A DNA stretch of 39,618 nucleotides from Bacillus cereus (GCF_002584535.1 NZ_NUOT01000086.1:1-39618); one strand, 5' to 3'. Counted from the first letter of the stretch, positions 16,618-24,518 are shown. A program made the numbers and translations. Notes: generated by a model from the letters alone, not told the origin.

Positions 16618-17643
16618 ATGCTAGGAACAAATCGTACTTTAAAGAATGTAGGAATTCTTTCAACTGGAAAGTATTTGCCTGAAAAAGTAATAACTAATTC
16701 TGATTGGGAAAAATTAGTGGATACTTCTGATGAATGGATTGTAAATAAAATTGGAATTAAAGAAAGACGTTTTGCGGCTTCAGATGAGGTAACATCAGAT
16801 TTAGGGGTAAAAGCTGTTGAAGATGCAATTAAAAGAGCAAATATTTCATTAGATGAGATTGATTTATTAATCTCTGGTTCTAACACACCTGATTATCCAA
16901 GTCCTCAGTTAGCTACGATGATGCTTAGAAAGCTTGGAATAAAAAATACTCCTGGGTTTGATGTTCGTTCGGGAGGTTGTTCTAGTGGTGTATTTTCTTT
17001 ATCTGTAGGTGCTCGTTTTGTCGCAGATGGTACATACAAAACGGTTGCTGTTGTGATACCTGAAATCAATTCTAGAGTAATTTCTTGGAAAGATCGTAGT
17101 ACGTGTGTCATATTGGGAGATGGTGCAGGTTGTTATATTCTACGGGCAACAAAAGAAGGAACGGGTATACTGTTTTCAGAATTGGGAAGTGACCCTTCTG
17201 GATATTTTTCAGCTTATGTTCCAGCTGGAGGAGACGCCCTACCATTAACAAAAGAGAATATTGATGAAGGTTTACAATATTTCCATATGGATGGGCCCGC
17301 TGTTTGGAAGTTTGGGACGTCTATAATTCCAAAGCTTGCAAATAATATATCTATGAATTTAGGTATTCCCTTAGATAACGTAGATTTATTTCTTACTCAT
17401 CAAGCAAATATAAATATTATACGTAAGGGATTAGAAGATTTAAAAGTACCTTTTGAAAAGGCGTTAATAAATGTAGATCGTTACGGTAATATGGCGGGGG
17501 CAAATTTACCTGTTGCTTTGACAGAAGCAGTAGATGACGGAGTGTTAACACCAGGTAAGTTAATCTATCTTATTGTATTTGGAGCAGGTTTATCTTATGC
17601 ATCAATGGCTATTAGATGGTGTGCTCCTGAAGATTTTGAGTAA
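16618..17643 (+). CDS. KAS III-like ketosynthase KS9 (full triad)
   Basis: This 341-residue KAS III enzyme has Cys121 (RSGGCSSG), His261 (LTHQAN) and Asn291 (YGNMAGAN). It closely resembles KS2 (SGSNTPDY, SDPSGYF, PAGG, FHMDGPAVW) and ends IRWCAPEDFE. The Asn motif reads GNMAGA rather than GNTSAA, a small change next to the catalytic Asn. AAGGGG precedes the ATG. It follows the flavin enzyme by 26 nt and is followed by KS10 after 8 nt. The KS9-KS10 pair places a full-triad enzyme next to a Cys-Ser-Asp one, so a heterodimer is possible here too. Confidence 0.92.
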   Translation: MLGTNRTLKNVGILSTGKYLPEKVITNSDWEKLVDTSDEWIVNKIGIKERRFAASDEVTSDLGVKAVEDAIKRANISLDEIDLLISGSNTPDYPSPQLATMMLRKLGIKNTPGFDVRSGGCSSGVFSLSVGARFVADGTYKTVAVVIPEINSRVISWKDRSTCVILGDGAGCYILRATKEGTGILFSELGSDPSGYFSAYVPAGGDALPLTKENIDEGLQYFHMDGPAVWKFGTSIIPKLANNISMNLGIPLDNVDLFLTHQANINIIRKGLEDLKVPFEKALINVDRYGNMAGANLPVALTEAVDDGVLTPGKLIYLIVFGAGLSYASMAIRWCAPEDFE

Positions 17644-17651
17644 GGGAAAGG

Positions 17652-18662
17652 GTGAGGTTGTTGGAATCGGTAGGCATTAGAGGAATTAATATTTACTTTC
17701 CAAAACAAAGATACTATACTAATGCTCTTTTAGAGTCTGAAATAGTAGATGAAAAGGTTTTTCGTAAAATTGGAGTTGATAGTGTTCCAATTGCTGATAA
17801 TAAAGAAACCCCTACAGGAATGGGAATTAAGGCTGCAAAAGATTTATTGCTGCAATTGCAAGTCGATCCAGATGAAATTGATTTGGTTATTTATACAGGG
17901 GCAACGCCTCCAGACTATTTTGTATGGTCACCAGCAGCAAAAATATGTAATGAACTTAAAATGAGTAAAGCCTTTGGTTTTGAAGTGCAACTTGGATGTG
18001 GGGGTGTACAACCTGCATTCCAAACAGCAAAAGCCATGTTACAGACATCTTCTGAATGGAAAAAAGCTTTAATTGTAGCAGCAGATATTTGGAGTGGATA
18101 TACTAAAGACCATTATGGACCGGGTTTGATATTTGGTGATTCAAGTGCTGCAGCTTTATTAGAAAAGTCATCAAGTTCACTAGCTCGTTTGGTCGATTTT
18201 TATGGTTATACAGATGGTAAATTCACAAACTTAGCTCATGTTACCAGTGGAACACCTTATTCTGAAAAAATTATCAGAGAAAACCCAGACTTATTAGAGA
18301 ATCATTATACATTTATAAATAAAGAATTAATTTCAGAATTGAATCAAAATAATATAGAGAATTATTGTATGGTCGCATCAAGGGTATTAGAGAAGAGTCG
18401 ATGGAGCTTAAATGATGTTGATTATTTAATTCTTCCCTCTGGAAGAATTGATCTTATGGAAAAAATTGCTTCGGTTCTCAATTTTAATACAGAAAAAACT
18501 AATATTTCATTTTTAAAAAACCAAGGAGACTTGGGTGCACCAGGAATTTTAATTGATTTATATAATATGCTTAAGAATATGCCAATAAGGAAGGGAGATA
18601 AGATTTTGGTCCTTGCAGCTGGTGTAGGAATTAGTTGGATGGGATTGACTATAGAAATATAA
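17652..18662 (+). CDS. KAS III-like protein KS10 (Cys, Ser, Asp)
   Basis: This 336-residue protein is the relative of KS7. Cys116 (QLGCGGVQ) is present, Ser263 (ILPSGRID) replaces the catalytic His and Asp293 (QGDLGAPG) replaces the Asn. It starts at GTG 17652, with AGGG five nt upstream. A TTG at 17661 would fit the KS7 N-terminus better, so the start is uncertain by three codons. It is the last gene of the operon; a strong terminator lies 290 nt downstream. Conservation of the same substitutions in KS7 and KS10 argues that this form has a real function, perhaps acyl transfer, chain release or a partner role. Confidence 0.85.
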   Translation: MRLLESVGIRGINIYFPKQRYYTNALLESEIVDEKVFRKIGVDSVPIADNKETPTGMGIKAAKDLLLQLQVDPDEIDLVIYTGATPPDYFVWSPAAKICNELKMSKAFGFEVQLGCGGVQPAFQTAKAMLQTSSEWKKALIVAADIWSGYTKDHYGPGLIFGDSSAAALLEKSSSSLARLVDFYGYTDGKFTNLAHVTSGTPYSEKIIRENPDLLENHYTFINKELISELNQNNIENYCMVASRVLEKSRWSLNDVDYLILPSGRIDLMEKIASVLNFNTEKTNISFLKNQGDLGAPGILIDLYNMLKNMPIRKGDKILVLAAGVGISWMGLTIEI

Positions 18663-18950
18663 AATAGTGCAAAATTTTATGTGATAAAGATAGGTGTACT
18701 GCAATTCTATTAATGAAGTTTTTATAAGATTAGGACATTCAATCTTTTAAAGAGAAAAACCATTTATAGGTTAAATAATGTTTGTAAAATGCTATAAGAC
18801 CATAAAATTTCAAGTGCAATTCTTGTGATTATTATTTTAAATTTTTGTTCGAAGTAAACATGATCATATGAGTGAATCATTAAGTTAAGTCATAGATTTC
18901 ACCAAGAAAAAGTTTATATGACAAATAAAAAATTAATGAAGCATTTAGAT
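18663..18950. other. Intergenic stretch after KS10, no gene seen
   Basis: This AT-rich gap has no convincing reading frame. A lone half-site ATTTCAAG near 18807 resembles one operator arm, but no inverted partner lies at the right distance. Confidence 0.5.
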
Positions 18951-19003
18951 TTACATTAGGATATTTTTACAAGAGTAAAGATATCCTAATGTAATGGTTT
19001 TTT
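18951..19003 (+). terminator. Strong rho-independent terminator after KS10
   Basis: TTACATTAGGATAT (18951-18964) pairs perfectly with ATATCCTAATGTAA (18981-18994), followed by TGG and a T run. It should end the ketosynthase transcript. The next gene starts only 39 nt later, which leaves little room for a separate promoter. Confidence 0.9.
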
Positions 19004-19041
19004 AATAAAATGGATGGGCTATTTTAAAAGGAGGACAGTAA

Positions 19042-19452
19042 GTGATTGAGAAAATTGACCATATCGGAATTGCGGTACAATCTATAGAATCAGTTTTGCC
19101 ATTCTATACAGAAGTGTTAAAATTGAAACTTTTAGGAATAGAAGAAGTACAATCACAACAAGTAAAAATAGCTTTTTTAGTAGTAGGGGAAAGTAAATTG
19201 GAATTGTTAGAGCCCCTAAATGACAAAGGGGCAATTGCACAATTTATTCAAAAAAGTGGTGAAGGTATTCATCATATAGCATTTGGAGTCCAATCGATTA
19301 AACAAAGAATTCAGGATATAAAGAAAAATGGAATACAGATGATTGATGAATTACCTCGAATTGGTGCACAAGGCGCACAAATTGCTTTTATTCATCCAAA
19401 GTCAACATATGGTACATTGTACGAATTATGTGATAAAGGAGAGCAAATATGA
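19042..19452 (+). CDS. Methylmalonyl-CoA epimerase (VOC family)
   Basis: This 136-residue protein has two glyoxalase/VOC half-repeats with the epimerase pattern: DHIGIAV with His7 at the N-terminus, GIHHIAF near His78, and YGTLYELC with Glu128. These match the metal ligands of methylmalonyl-CoA epimerases, and the length fits. The enzyme interconverts (2R)- and (2S)-methylmalonyl-CoA in the cytoplasm. It starts at GTG behind AAAAGGAGG and overlaps the carboxyltransferase start by 4 nt. With that gene it could supply methylmalonyl-CoA of the right configuration for the ketosynthases. It could equally be the ordinary propionate-metabolism pair found in bacilli (YqjC/YqjD type), so its link to the cluster is inference. 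Confidence 0.88.
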   Translation: MIEKIDHIGIAVQSIESVLPFYTEVLKLKLLGIEEVQSQQVKIAFLVVGESKLELLEPLNDKGAIAQFIQKSGEGIHHIAFGVQSIKQRIQDIKKNGIQMIDELPRIGAQGAQIAFIHPKSTYGTLYELCDKGEQI

Positions 19453-20999
19453 TTGATATTTACGAGAAAATTACTGAATTACAAGACAAAAAGACTGTGA
19501 TTAAAATTGGTGGCGGCGACGAGCGTATCGCTAAACAACATCAAAATGGGAAATTAACTGCCAGGGAGCGTATCGAATTACTAGTAGATCCAGGTACATT
19601 TGTAGAACTACAACCTTTTATTGAACATCGATGTATGGATTTCGGTCTTGACAAAAAATATGGCCCTGGGGATGGTGTTATTACAGGGTATGGTAAAATT
19701 AATGGTCGTCCAATTTATCTTTTTTCACAAGATTTTACCGTATTTGGTGGCGCGCTGGGAGAAATGCATGCGAAAAAAATTGCGAATATAATGGATTTAG
19801 CAGCCAAAAATGGTGCTCCTATTATTGGGTTAAATGACTCAGGGGGGGCACGAATTCAAGAAGGTGTATTATCACTAGATGGATATGGTCAAATTTTTCA
19901 AAGAAATACAAGTTACTCAGGGGTCGTACCACAAATATCAGTAATTATGGGGCCTTGTGCGGGTGGAGCTGTATATTCTCCTGCCATTACAGATTTTGTT
20001 ATTATGGTTGAAAAAACAAGTCAAATGTTTATTACTGGACCAAAAGTAATTCAAGCAGTAACAGGAGAAACAATTTCATCTGAAAATTTAGGTGGCGCAA
20101 GCGTGCATAATAGTATTAGTGGAAGTGCACACTTTTCTGCGATTAATGAAGAAGAGGCATTATATTTAGTTCGTACCCTGCTTTCTTATTTGCCACAAAA
20201 CTATACTGAGAGAGCACCAGCCACACAAATAAAAGAAGTAGGTGACTATCGTATCGATTTAGCAGATATTGTTCCAAGTGATACTATTCGTGCTTATGAT
20301 ATACGACGTGTAATAGAACAAGTAGTTGATATAGCTTCTTTCTTTGAAGTACAAAAAAACTTTGCAAAAAATATTGTTATAGGATTTGCACGTATAAAGG
20401 GGGAAGTAATTGGTCTAGTTTGTAATCAACCAAAGGCATTGGCAGGAAGTTTAGATATTGATTCATCTGATAAAGCAGCACGTTTCATTCGCTTATGTGA
20501 TTCTTTTAATATTCCAATTGTTACATTCGAGGATGTGACAGGTTTCTTTCCGGGAGTACAGCAAGAACATAATGGAATTATTCGTCATGGTGCTAAAATT
20601 TTATATGCATATGCAGAGGCAACGGTACCAAAAATTACAGTAATTTTACGTAAAGCATATGGGGGGGCATATGTTGCAATGAACAGTAAAGCAATTGGAG
20701 CAGATATTGTGTTCGCTTGGCCAAATGCAGAAATTGCAGTTATGGGTCCTCAAGGAGCAGTAAACATTATTTTTTCAAAAGATATTCAGACTAGCAGTAC
20801 ACCAGAAATTACGCGTCAAGAGCTGATTAATGAATATCGTGAGAAATTTGCAAATCCTTATATTGCAGCCCAAAATGGGTTGGTTGATGATGTTATAGAC
20901 CCAAGGGAAACACGTATAAAATTGATACAAGCGCTTGATATGCTACGAACAAAGAAAGAAGAACATCCTATGAAAAAGCATGGGAATATACCGTTGTAA
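19449..20999 (+). CDS. Acyl-CoA carboxyltransferase beta subunit (PccB/MmdA type)
   Basis: This 516-residue biotin-dependent carboxyltransferase has both crotonase-like halves. The N-terminal half has HQNGKLTARERI, SGGARIQEG at 131-139 and GPCAGGAVYSPA at 168-179. The C-terminal half has GFFPGVQQEHNGIIRHGAK and RKAYGGAYVAMNSK. It would carboxylate propionyl-CoA to methylmalonyl-CoA, or run the reverse, with a biotin carboxylase/BCCP subunit that is not in the window. The position that is Asp in actinomycete PccB and Ile in AccB (GGAYDVM/GGAYIVM) is Val here, so substrate choice cannot be assigned. It overlaps the epimerase by 4 nt. With the epimerase it suggests branched (methylmalonyl) extender supply. 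Confidence 0.9.
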   Translation: MIDIYEKITELQDKKTVIKIGGGDERIAKQHQNGKLTARERIELLVDPGTFVELQPFIEHRCMDFGLDKKYGPGDGVITGYGKINGRPIYLFSQDFTVFGGALGEMHAKKIANIMDLAAKNGAPIIGLNDSGGARIQEGVLSLDGYGQIFQRNTSYSGVVPQISVIMGPCAGGAVYSPAITDFVIMVEKTSQMFITGPKVIQAVTGETISSENLGGASVHNSISGSAHFSAINEEEALYLVRTLLSYLPQNYTERAPATQIKEVGDYRIDLADIVPSDTIRAYDIRRVIEQVVDIASFFEVQKNFAKNIVIGFARIKGEVIGLVCNQPKALAGSLDIDSSDKAARFIRLCDSFNIPIVTFEDVTGFFPGVQQEHNGIIRHGAKILYAYAEATVPKITVILRKAYGGAYVAMNSKAIGADIVFAWPNAEIAVMGPQGAVNIIFSKDIQTSSTPEITRQELINEYREKFANPYIAAQNGLVDDVIDPRETRIKLIQALDMLRTKKEEHPMKKHGNIPL

Positions 21000-21064
21000 G
21001 AACAACACAGGTTTCTTGTTAGCGTCCTCTACGTAAATTTTTTACAAATCTAACATGGCCGAGA

Positions 21065-21299
21065 GGCTCTGGTGTAAAAATACTAGATAGAAACATAGAG
21101 TAGCAATTTCCTCTTCATTTCTATCTTATGAAGCTAAGCCAAACAATTTATGAATACATCTTTTCTAATTTTGAACAGACTGGTCCCGTAAATCAATCTG
21201 TTCTTTTTTCATCATATGCATGGCTTCAACACCACTCAATATAGAAATTGCTGTTTTAAATGACTTTAACCCTAACATAGAACGAACTCGCCTTTTAAT
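21065..21299 (-). mobile_element. IS6/IS240-type element remnant
   Basis: A minus-strand reading frame ending at 21126-21128 encodes RRVRSMLGLKSFKTAISIL then SGVEAMHMMKKEQIDLRDQSVQN, an in-frame stop, and RCIHKLFGLAS. This is the C-terminus of an IS6-family (IS240-like) transposase. GGCTCTGGTGTAAAAA at about 21065 matches the family end (GGTTCTGGTGCAAA). The homology stops exactly where the IS66-type repeat begins at 21300, so the element was interrupted there. It is inactive. Confidence 0.75.
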
Positions 21300-21362
21300 G
21301 TAAACGTCAAGTAACTTCAAAATATACAATAAAGATTGATTTTAGAGTTGCTTGACGTTTAC
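21300..21362. repeat. Inverted 17-bp repeat at the IS66-type end
   Basis: GTAAACGTCAAGTAACT (21300-21316) recurs inverted at 21346-21362 with one mismatch. The outer copy has the GTAA... start expected for an IS66-type terminal repeat. The inner copy overlaps the transposase stop codon and would fold with it into a long hairpin. Confidence 0.65.
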
Positions 21363-21683
21363 TTCACTTTTTTCGGTACTTTGCAACTAGATGGTAAATC
21401 CATTGACCACGGTAAGACTTTATCAATTGCTTCTTTATTGTTTAAATCCATATTGGGGGAGCATTTCAAACAAATAACGAAGATAATGATAGGAACTTAA
21501 ATTGTTCTCTTTTGCGGTTTCAACCACACTATACATGATGGCACTTCCTCTAGCACCTCGCGGTTTGTTTGAGAACATCCAATTTTTTCTCCCGATTACA
21601 AATGGTTTAATAGAACGTTCACTTCTGTTGTTATCTATTTCTAAACGACCGTCTAATAAGAAAGCTTCAAAGTGATTCCATTA
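21359..21683 (-). pseudogene. IS66-family transposase, C-terminal fragment
   Basis: The minus strand encodes NHFEAFLLDGRLEIDNNRSE, RSIKPFVIGRKNWMFSN and GSAIMYSVVETAKENNL, a typical IS66 transposase core with the final catalytic-Glu region. A +1 frameshift in a CCCCC run near 21451 separates this from the C-terminal DLNNKEAIDKVLPWSMDLP and KVPKKVK, which ends at TAA 21359-21361. The 5' part is missing beyond about 21683. It is inserted into the IS6-type remnant and is inactive. Confidence 0.8.
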
Positions 21684-21723
21684 ATTCAAACAATAAGGGG
21701 GATCGCCAGCTAAGCAAAAAATA

Positions 21724-21753
21724 CAATAAGCTGCCAATATGGACAGCTTATTG
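21724..21753. terminator. Perfect 10-bp hairpin
   Basis: CAATAAGCTG (21724-21733) is inverted as CAGCTTATTG (21744-21753). No T run follows. It lies in a 230-bp gap between the IS66 fragment and the next gene; a possible broken small hydrophobic peptide follows it. Confidence 0.4.
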
Positions 21754-21953
21754 ACATAATTATCGTTAGGGGAAATAAAGATGTAACTTTCTTAACATTA
21801 GCACTCATTACTTTAACTGTAATACTTCACAAAGTTAGTAAAGAACAATAAATAAATAAATAAAAACACTCCTATGAGATATGATTGTGAATTGGTACTC
21901 TTTAGATGATATAATTGGAGGTAGATTACTTATCCAATGATGAAGGGGGATTT

Positions 21954-22355
21954 ATGCGTATGGAAGTAACATTTACAGTAAGTAAATGGGATGAAAAACC
22001 AATCGATGGCACTAGAAAAGATTTCCCTATTAATATTGCCCATGTCGAATATGATATTGATGGTGAATTAAAAGGGAAAGCTTTTGTTGAATATTTATTA
22101 TATTATTTAGAATCAAATATAGATAATGGTCACTTGGCTACTGCTAAAATTTCTGGATTTTTGCATTTCGAAGGAACTTATAAGGGAAAACGAGGGACAT
22201 TTACAGCTATAGAGCAAGGAATATTTGATAAAGGAAATCTAGATTCCCCAGCAACAATTATCAGAGCTACCGGTGACTTAGAAAGCCTGAGAGGGTCCTA
22301 TAATTATAAATTTACAGGTCAAACCAGTAAACTTATTTTAGACTTTGAATTGTAG
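21954..22355 (+). CDS. DUF3224-like beta-barrel protein
   Basis: This 133-residue protein looks like the DUF3224 family, a small allene-oxide-cyclase-like barrel of unknown role. Features are an N-terminal FTVSKWDEKPID, GHLATAKISGFLHFEGTYKG, GTFTAIEQGIFDKGN and RATGDLESLRGSYNYKFTG. I chose ATG 21954 with AAGGGGGA just upstream; a TTG at 21915 is possible. There is no signal peptide, so it is cytoplasmic. A terminator follows. It is flanked by mobile-element debris and has no visible operon partner. Confidence 0.7.
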   Translation: MRMEVTFTVSKWDEKPIDGTRKDFPINIAHVEYDIDGELKGKAFVEYLLYYLESNIDNGHLATAKISGFLHFEGTYKGKRGTFTAIEQGIFDKGNLDSPATIIRATGDLESLRGSYNYKFTGQTSKLILDFEL

Positions 22356-22382
22356 TAAAATACACTATAGTTTAGTAAAAAG

Positions 22383-22415
22383 GACATTCCTTGTAATATC
22401 AGGAATGTCTTTTTT
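22383..22415 (+). terminator. Rho-independent terminator
   Basis: GACATTCCT (22383-22391) pairs with AGGAATGTC (22401-22409), followed by six T. It ends the DUF3224-like gene. Confidence 0.9.
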
Positions 22416-22485
22416 GTCGAACGAACTTGTTCAACTATCCTCCCATTAGTTGAGAAAAGAACAGTGTATATCCTATTCATGTAAA

Positions 22486-22525
22486 GTTAACATAACGTCC
22501 CATTATCAGTAGTCTATATATCTAG
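22486..22525 (-). repeat. GACTACTGATAATG repeat, copy 1 (inverted)
   Basis: On the minus strand this reads TATAGACTACTGATAATG, then GGACGTTATGTTAAC. Near-copies in the opposite orientation lie at 28184-28217, 28905-28938 and 28977-29015. Function unknown. Confidence 0.6.
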
Positions 22526-22743
22526 AAATTTCAAAAAACCATTAACTTAAGAGGTTTTTTCCAATTTGAATAATAATAAATGAACTGAATTAATAAAGTT
22601 ATTACTGAGATTCCAGCAGTTCTGGTACATTTACCTGGGGTTATAATTATACCACTTGCCTACTTATCTTATAGCTTTTGAGAATATATCCACACATATC
22701 GGCATATATCTTAAATACAATAGATATGCGAAAGGGTGAGAGT

Positions 22744-22911
22744 GTGATTTCATCATATTCGGTAAGATATATTTTAATAACGGGTAATACTTTTATAAAA
22801 AAAGTAATCACTGTATATGCATCCTCTGAGTTCTTTGCTATTGAAAAAATCAAAAAAGAATTAGCACGCCGTTTTTCTAACCCTACAAAAATTGAAGTCT
22901 ATACGGTATAG
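22744..22911 (+). CDS. Small protein of unknown function
   Basis: A 55-residue protein can start at GTG 22744 behind AAAGGGTGAG. An in-frame ATG at 22678 or 22726 would lengthen it, but neither has a binding site. The sequence (ISSYSVRYILITGNTFIKKV, EKIKKELARRF, IEVYTV) is mixed beta and amphipathic, with no membrane segment. I do not recognise a family. It ends at a bidirectional terminator shared with the recombinase gene on the other strand. Confidence 0.5.
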   Translation: MISSYSVRYILITGNTFIKKVITVYASSEFFAIEKIKKELARRFSNPTKIEVYTV

Positions 22912-22929
22912 ATACTTAAAAATAATTAA

Positions 22930-22978
22930 AAAGAAAGGGGAAAGGATGGATCAATATCGATTTCATCCCTTTTTCTTT
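22930..22978. terminator. Bidirectional terminator
   Basis: A-rich AAAGAAAGGGGAAAGGATG and the opposing CATCCCTTTTTCTTTT form an imperfect long stem. A T-rich side on each strand can serve both the small gene and the convergent recombinase gene. Confidence 0.7.
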
Positions 22979-23003
22979 TGATTTATTATATATTAATTAC
23001 ATA

Positions 23004-24170
23004 TTAAAATTCAGCTTCTGTAATTAGATTTCCAGCATCATTATCTTTCGTTAATCGTTGTTTCAAATAATTTTCTTTTGTTGTTCTATCATTTTTATGA
23101 CCAACTGCAGCTGCGATGACATGAGGTGCTAGTCCCTTGTAATCGTATAAGTATTGTACATAAAAATGCCTAAAGAAGTGGGGAGTAATTCGTATATTCT
23201 CCGTGAAGGGTAGCTTTGTATCCTTAATGATTTTAGAAATATATTGCGACAAGTAATTCTCTCTATAAGCAGTATGGTTTTTGGTTTGAAATATAGTTCC
23301 ACCATTTTTATTCCCAATGTCTACAGTTAATCTTCTCCGGATTCGAAACGCGACAATACGATTAAAAATCTCCTTATTAATAGAAACAATCCGTTCATTA
23401 CCTCCCTTTGTATCAACTGTTAAATAGTAACGTCCACGTATAGCGTCATACTCAAGGTCTTCCCACTTTGCATGCGCAACTTCTGCAACACGTAACCCTG
23501 TAGTAGCTAGGACCGATAATAAAGCGTAATTGATTTCATTGTCCCTATAGTAATGAAGCAATTGCTTCACTTCCTCATATGATAACTCGCGTTTTGGTTT
23601 ATGGTGTTTATTAATGGTCGTACTTAGAATCTCCACATGAAGAGGTTCCTGGATATATTGAACTTCATATAGCCATTTCAAATAAGAACGGATCACACCA
23701 AGTTTCCTACTAATCGTAGATGCTTTGTACTTTTCTTTTGATTGATAGGAGATTGCCTCCTCGGATAACCACTTTTGATAGTTTCGGATATGCCGATTTC
23801 TTAGGTTTCTCCAAACTTGGCCAACTTCATAATCTTTAACATCTTGCTGCAGGAATTCTGTACTTTGTTTAATAAAGAAGTAAAACTGGCTTAGATCACG
23901 TGCATATAGAGTCCTGGATGCATCCTTTATACGCTTTTCTTGGTCAAAATGGGTTTGCCGATTCAAGTAATAGTACAATATTTCTTCATCTGAAAATCCC
24001 TCATATGTATATGAATCTTCTCTTTCATTATTTTCCTTTTTAAATTCAGCTTCATTAATATAATCACGATTCCATAATGAAATTATGTTTGTGAAATTTT
24101 GTTTTTGTTTCTCTATATTTTCTAAAGAAGTTTCACTATGAATTGTATTCAATTCAAATTTCATTGTCAT
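23004..24170 (-). CDS. Tyrosine recombinase / integrase
   Basis: This 388-residue site-specific recombinase has an N-terminal SAM-like DNA-binding region (about 75-185). Its C-terminal catalytic domain has the complete set: Arg227 (TGLRVAE), Lys255 (DTKGGN), His331 and Arg334 (HFFRH), His358 (VGHKND) and the nucleophile Tyr368 (ENYLKQ). AAGGAG lies 4 nt before the ATG. It cleaves and rejoins DNA for integration, excision or resolution of plasmid multimers. It is longer than XerC/D (about 300) and TnpI. The gene is divergent from the HTH protein at 24519 across a very AT-rich region. It is intact, unlike the surrounding IS genes. Confidence 0.93.
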   Translation of the reverse strand: MTMKFELNTIHSETSLENIEKQKQNFTNIISLWNRDYINEAEFKKENNEREDSYTYEGFSDEEILYYYLNRQTHFDQEKRIKDASRTLYARDLSQFYFFIKQSTEFLQQDVKDYEVGQVWRNLRNRHIRNYQKWLSEEAISYQSKEKYKASTISRKLGVIRSYLKWLYEVQYIQEPLHVEILSTTINKHHKPKRELSYEEVKQLLHYYRDNEINYALLSVLATTGLRVAEVAHAKWEDLEYDAIRGRYYLTVDTKGGNERIVSINKEIFNRIVAFRIRRRLTVDIGNKNGGTIFQTKNHTAYRENYLSQYISKIIKDTKLPFTENIRITPHFFRHFYVQYLYDYKGLAPHVIAAAVGHKNDRTTKENYLKQRLTKDNDAGNLITEAEF

Positions 24171-24518
24171 TCAACTCCTTATTAATTTCTTTTATATCTA
24201 CTATTATAACTAAATTACATTCAAAATTATTTACATAGTAAGATTAAATTTTATAAAAACGAAAGTGTAATATAATTATAGAAAACTGCCCATTTTCTAT
24301 GGTTATAATGCGTTTCCTTTTATTTATTATTTTTTATTTGTTTTATACTATAGTGAAAATGAATTTAATTATAAATTATATTCCGCTATTAGCTAATAAT
24401 TTAAATAGTTACTTTTTATATATGTTATAATAAATTTAAATTATCTATTTTATAAATTATAATTCACATAATAATATTATTTCTTATATATATAAATGGA
24501 ATATTAGGGGGAACTTAA
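24171..24518. promoter_or_regulatory. AT-rich divergent intergenic region
   Basis: This 348-bp region between the recombinase and HTH genes is almost pure A and T in its right half. It contains a perfect hairpin ATAGAAAA (24278-24285) / TTTTCTAT (24293-24300), a possible operator. It should hold both promoters, but the base composition makes individual boxes unreliable. No gene is seen. It is also a candidate for the recombinase's own site. Confidence 0.5.

Noticed and set aside
18780-18830. A fifth operator upstream of the epimerase gene.
   Set aside because: Only one half-site (ATTTCAAG) is present, with no TGAAAT arm at the required distance.
21777-21852. A possible small holin-like peptide (VTFLTLALITLTVILHKVSK) behind AGGGGA.
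   Set aside because: The ATG is followed directly by TAA, and the hydrophobic frame would need one extra base. Too short to assign.
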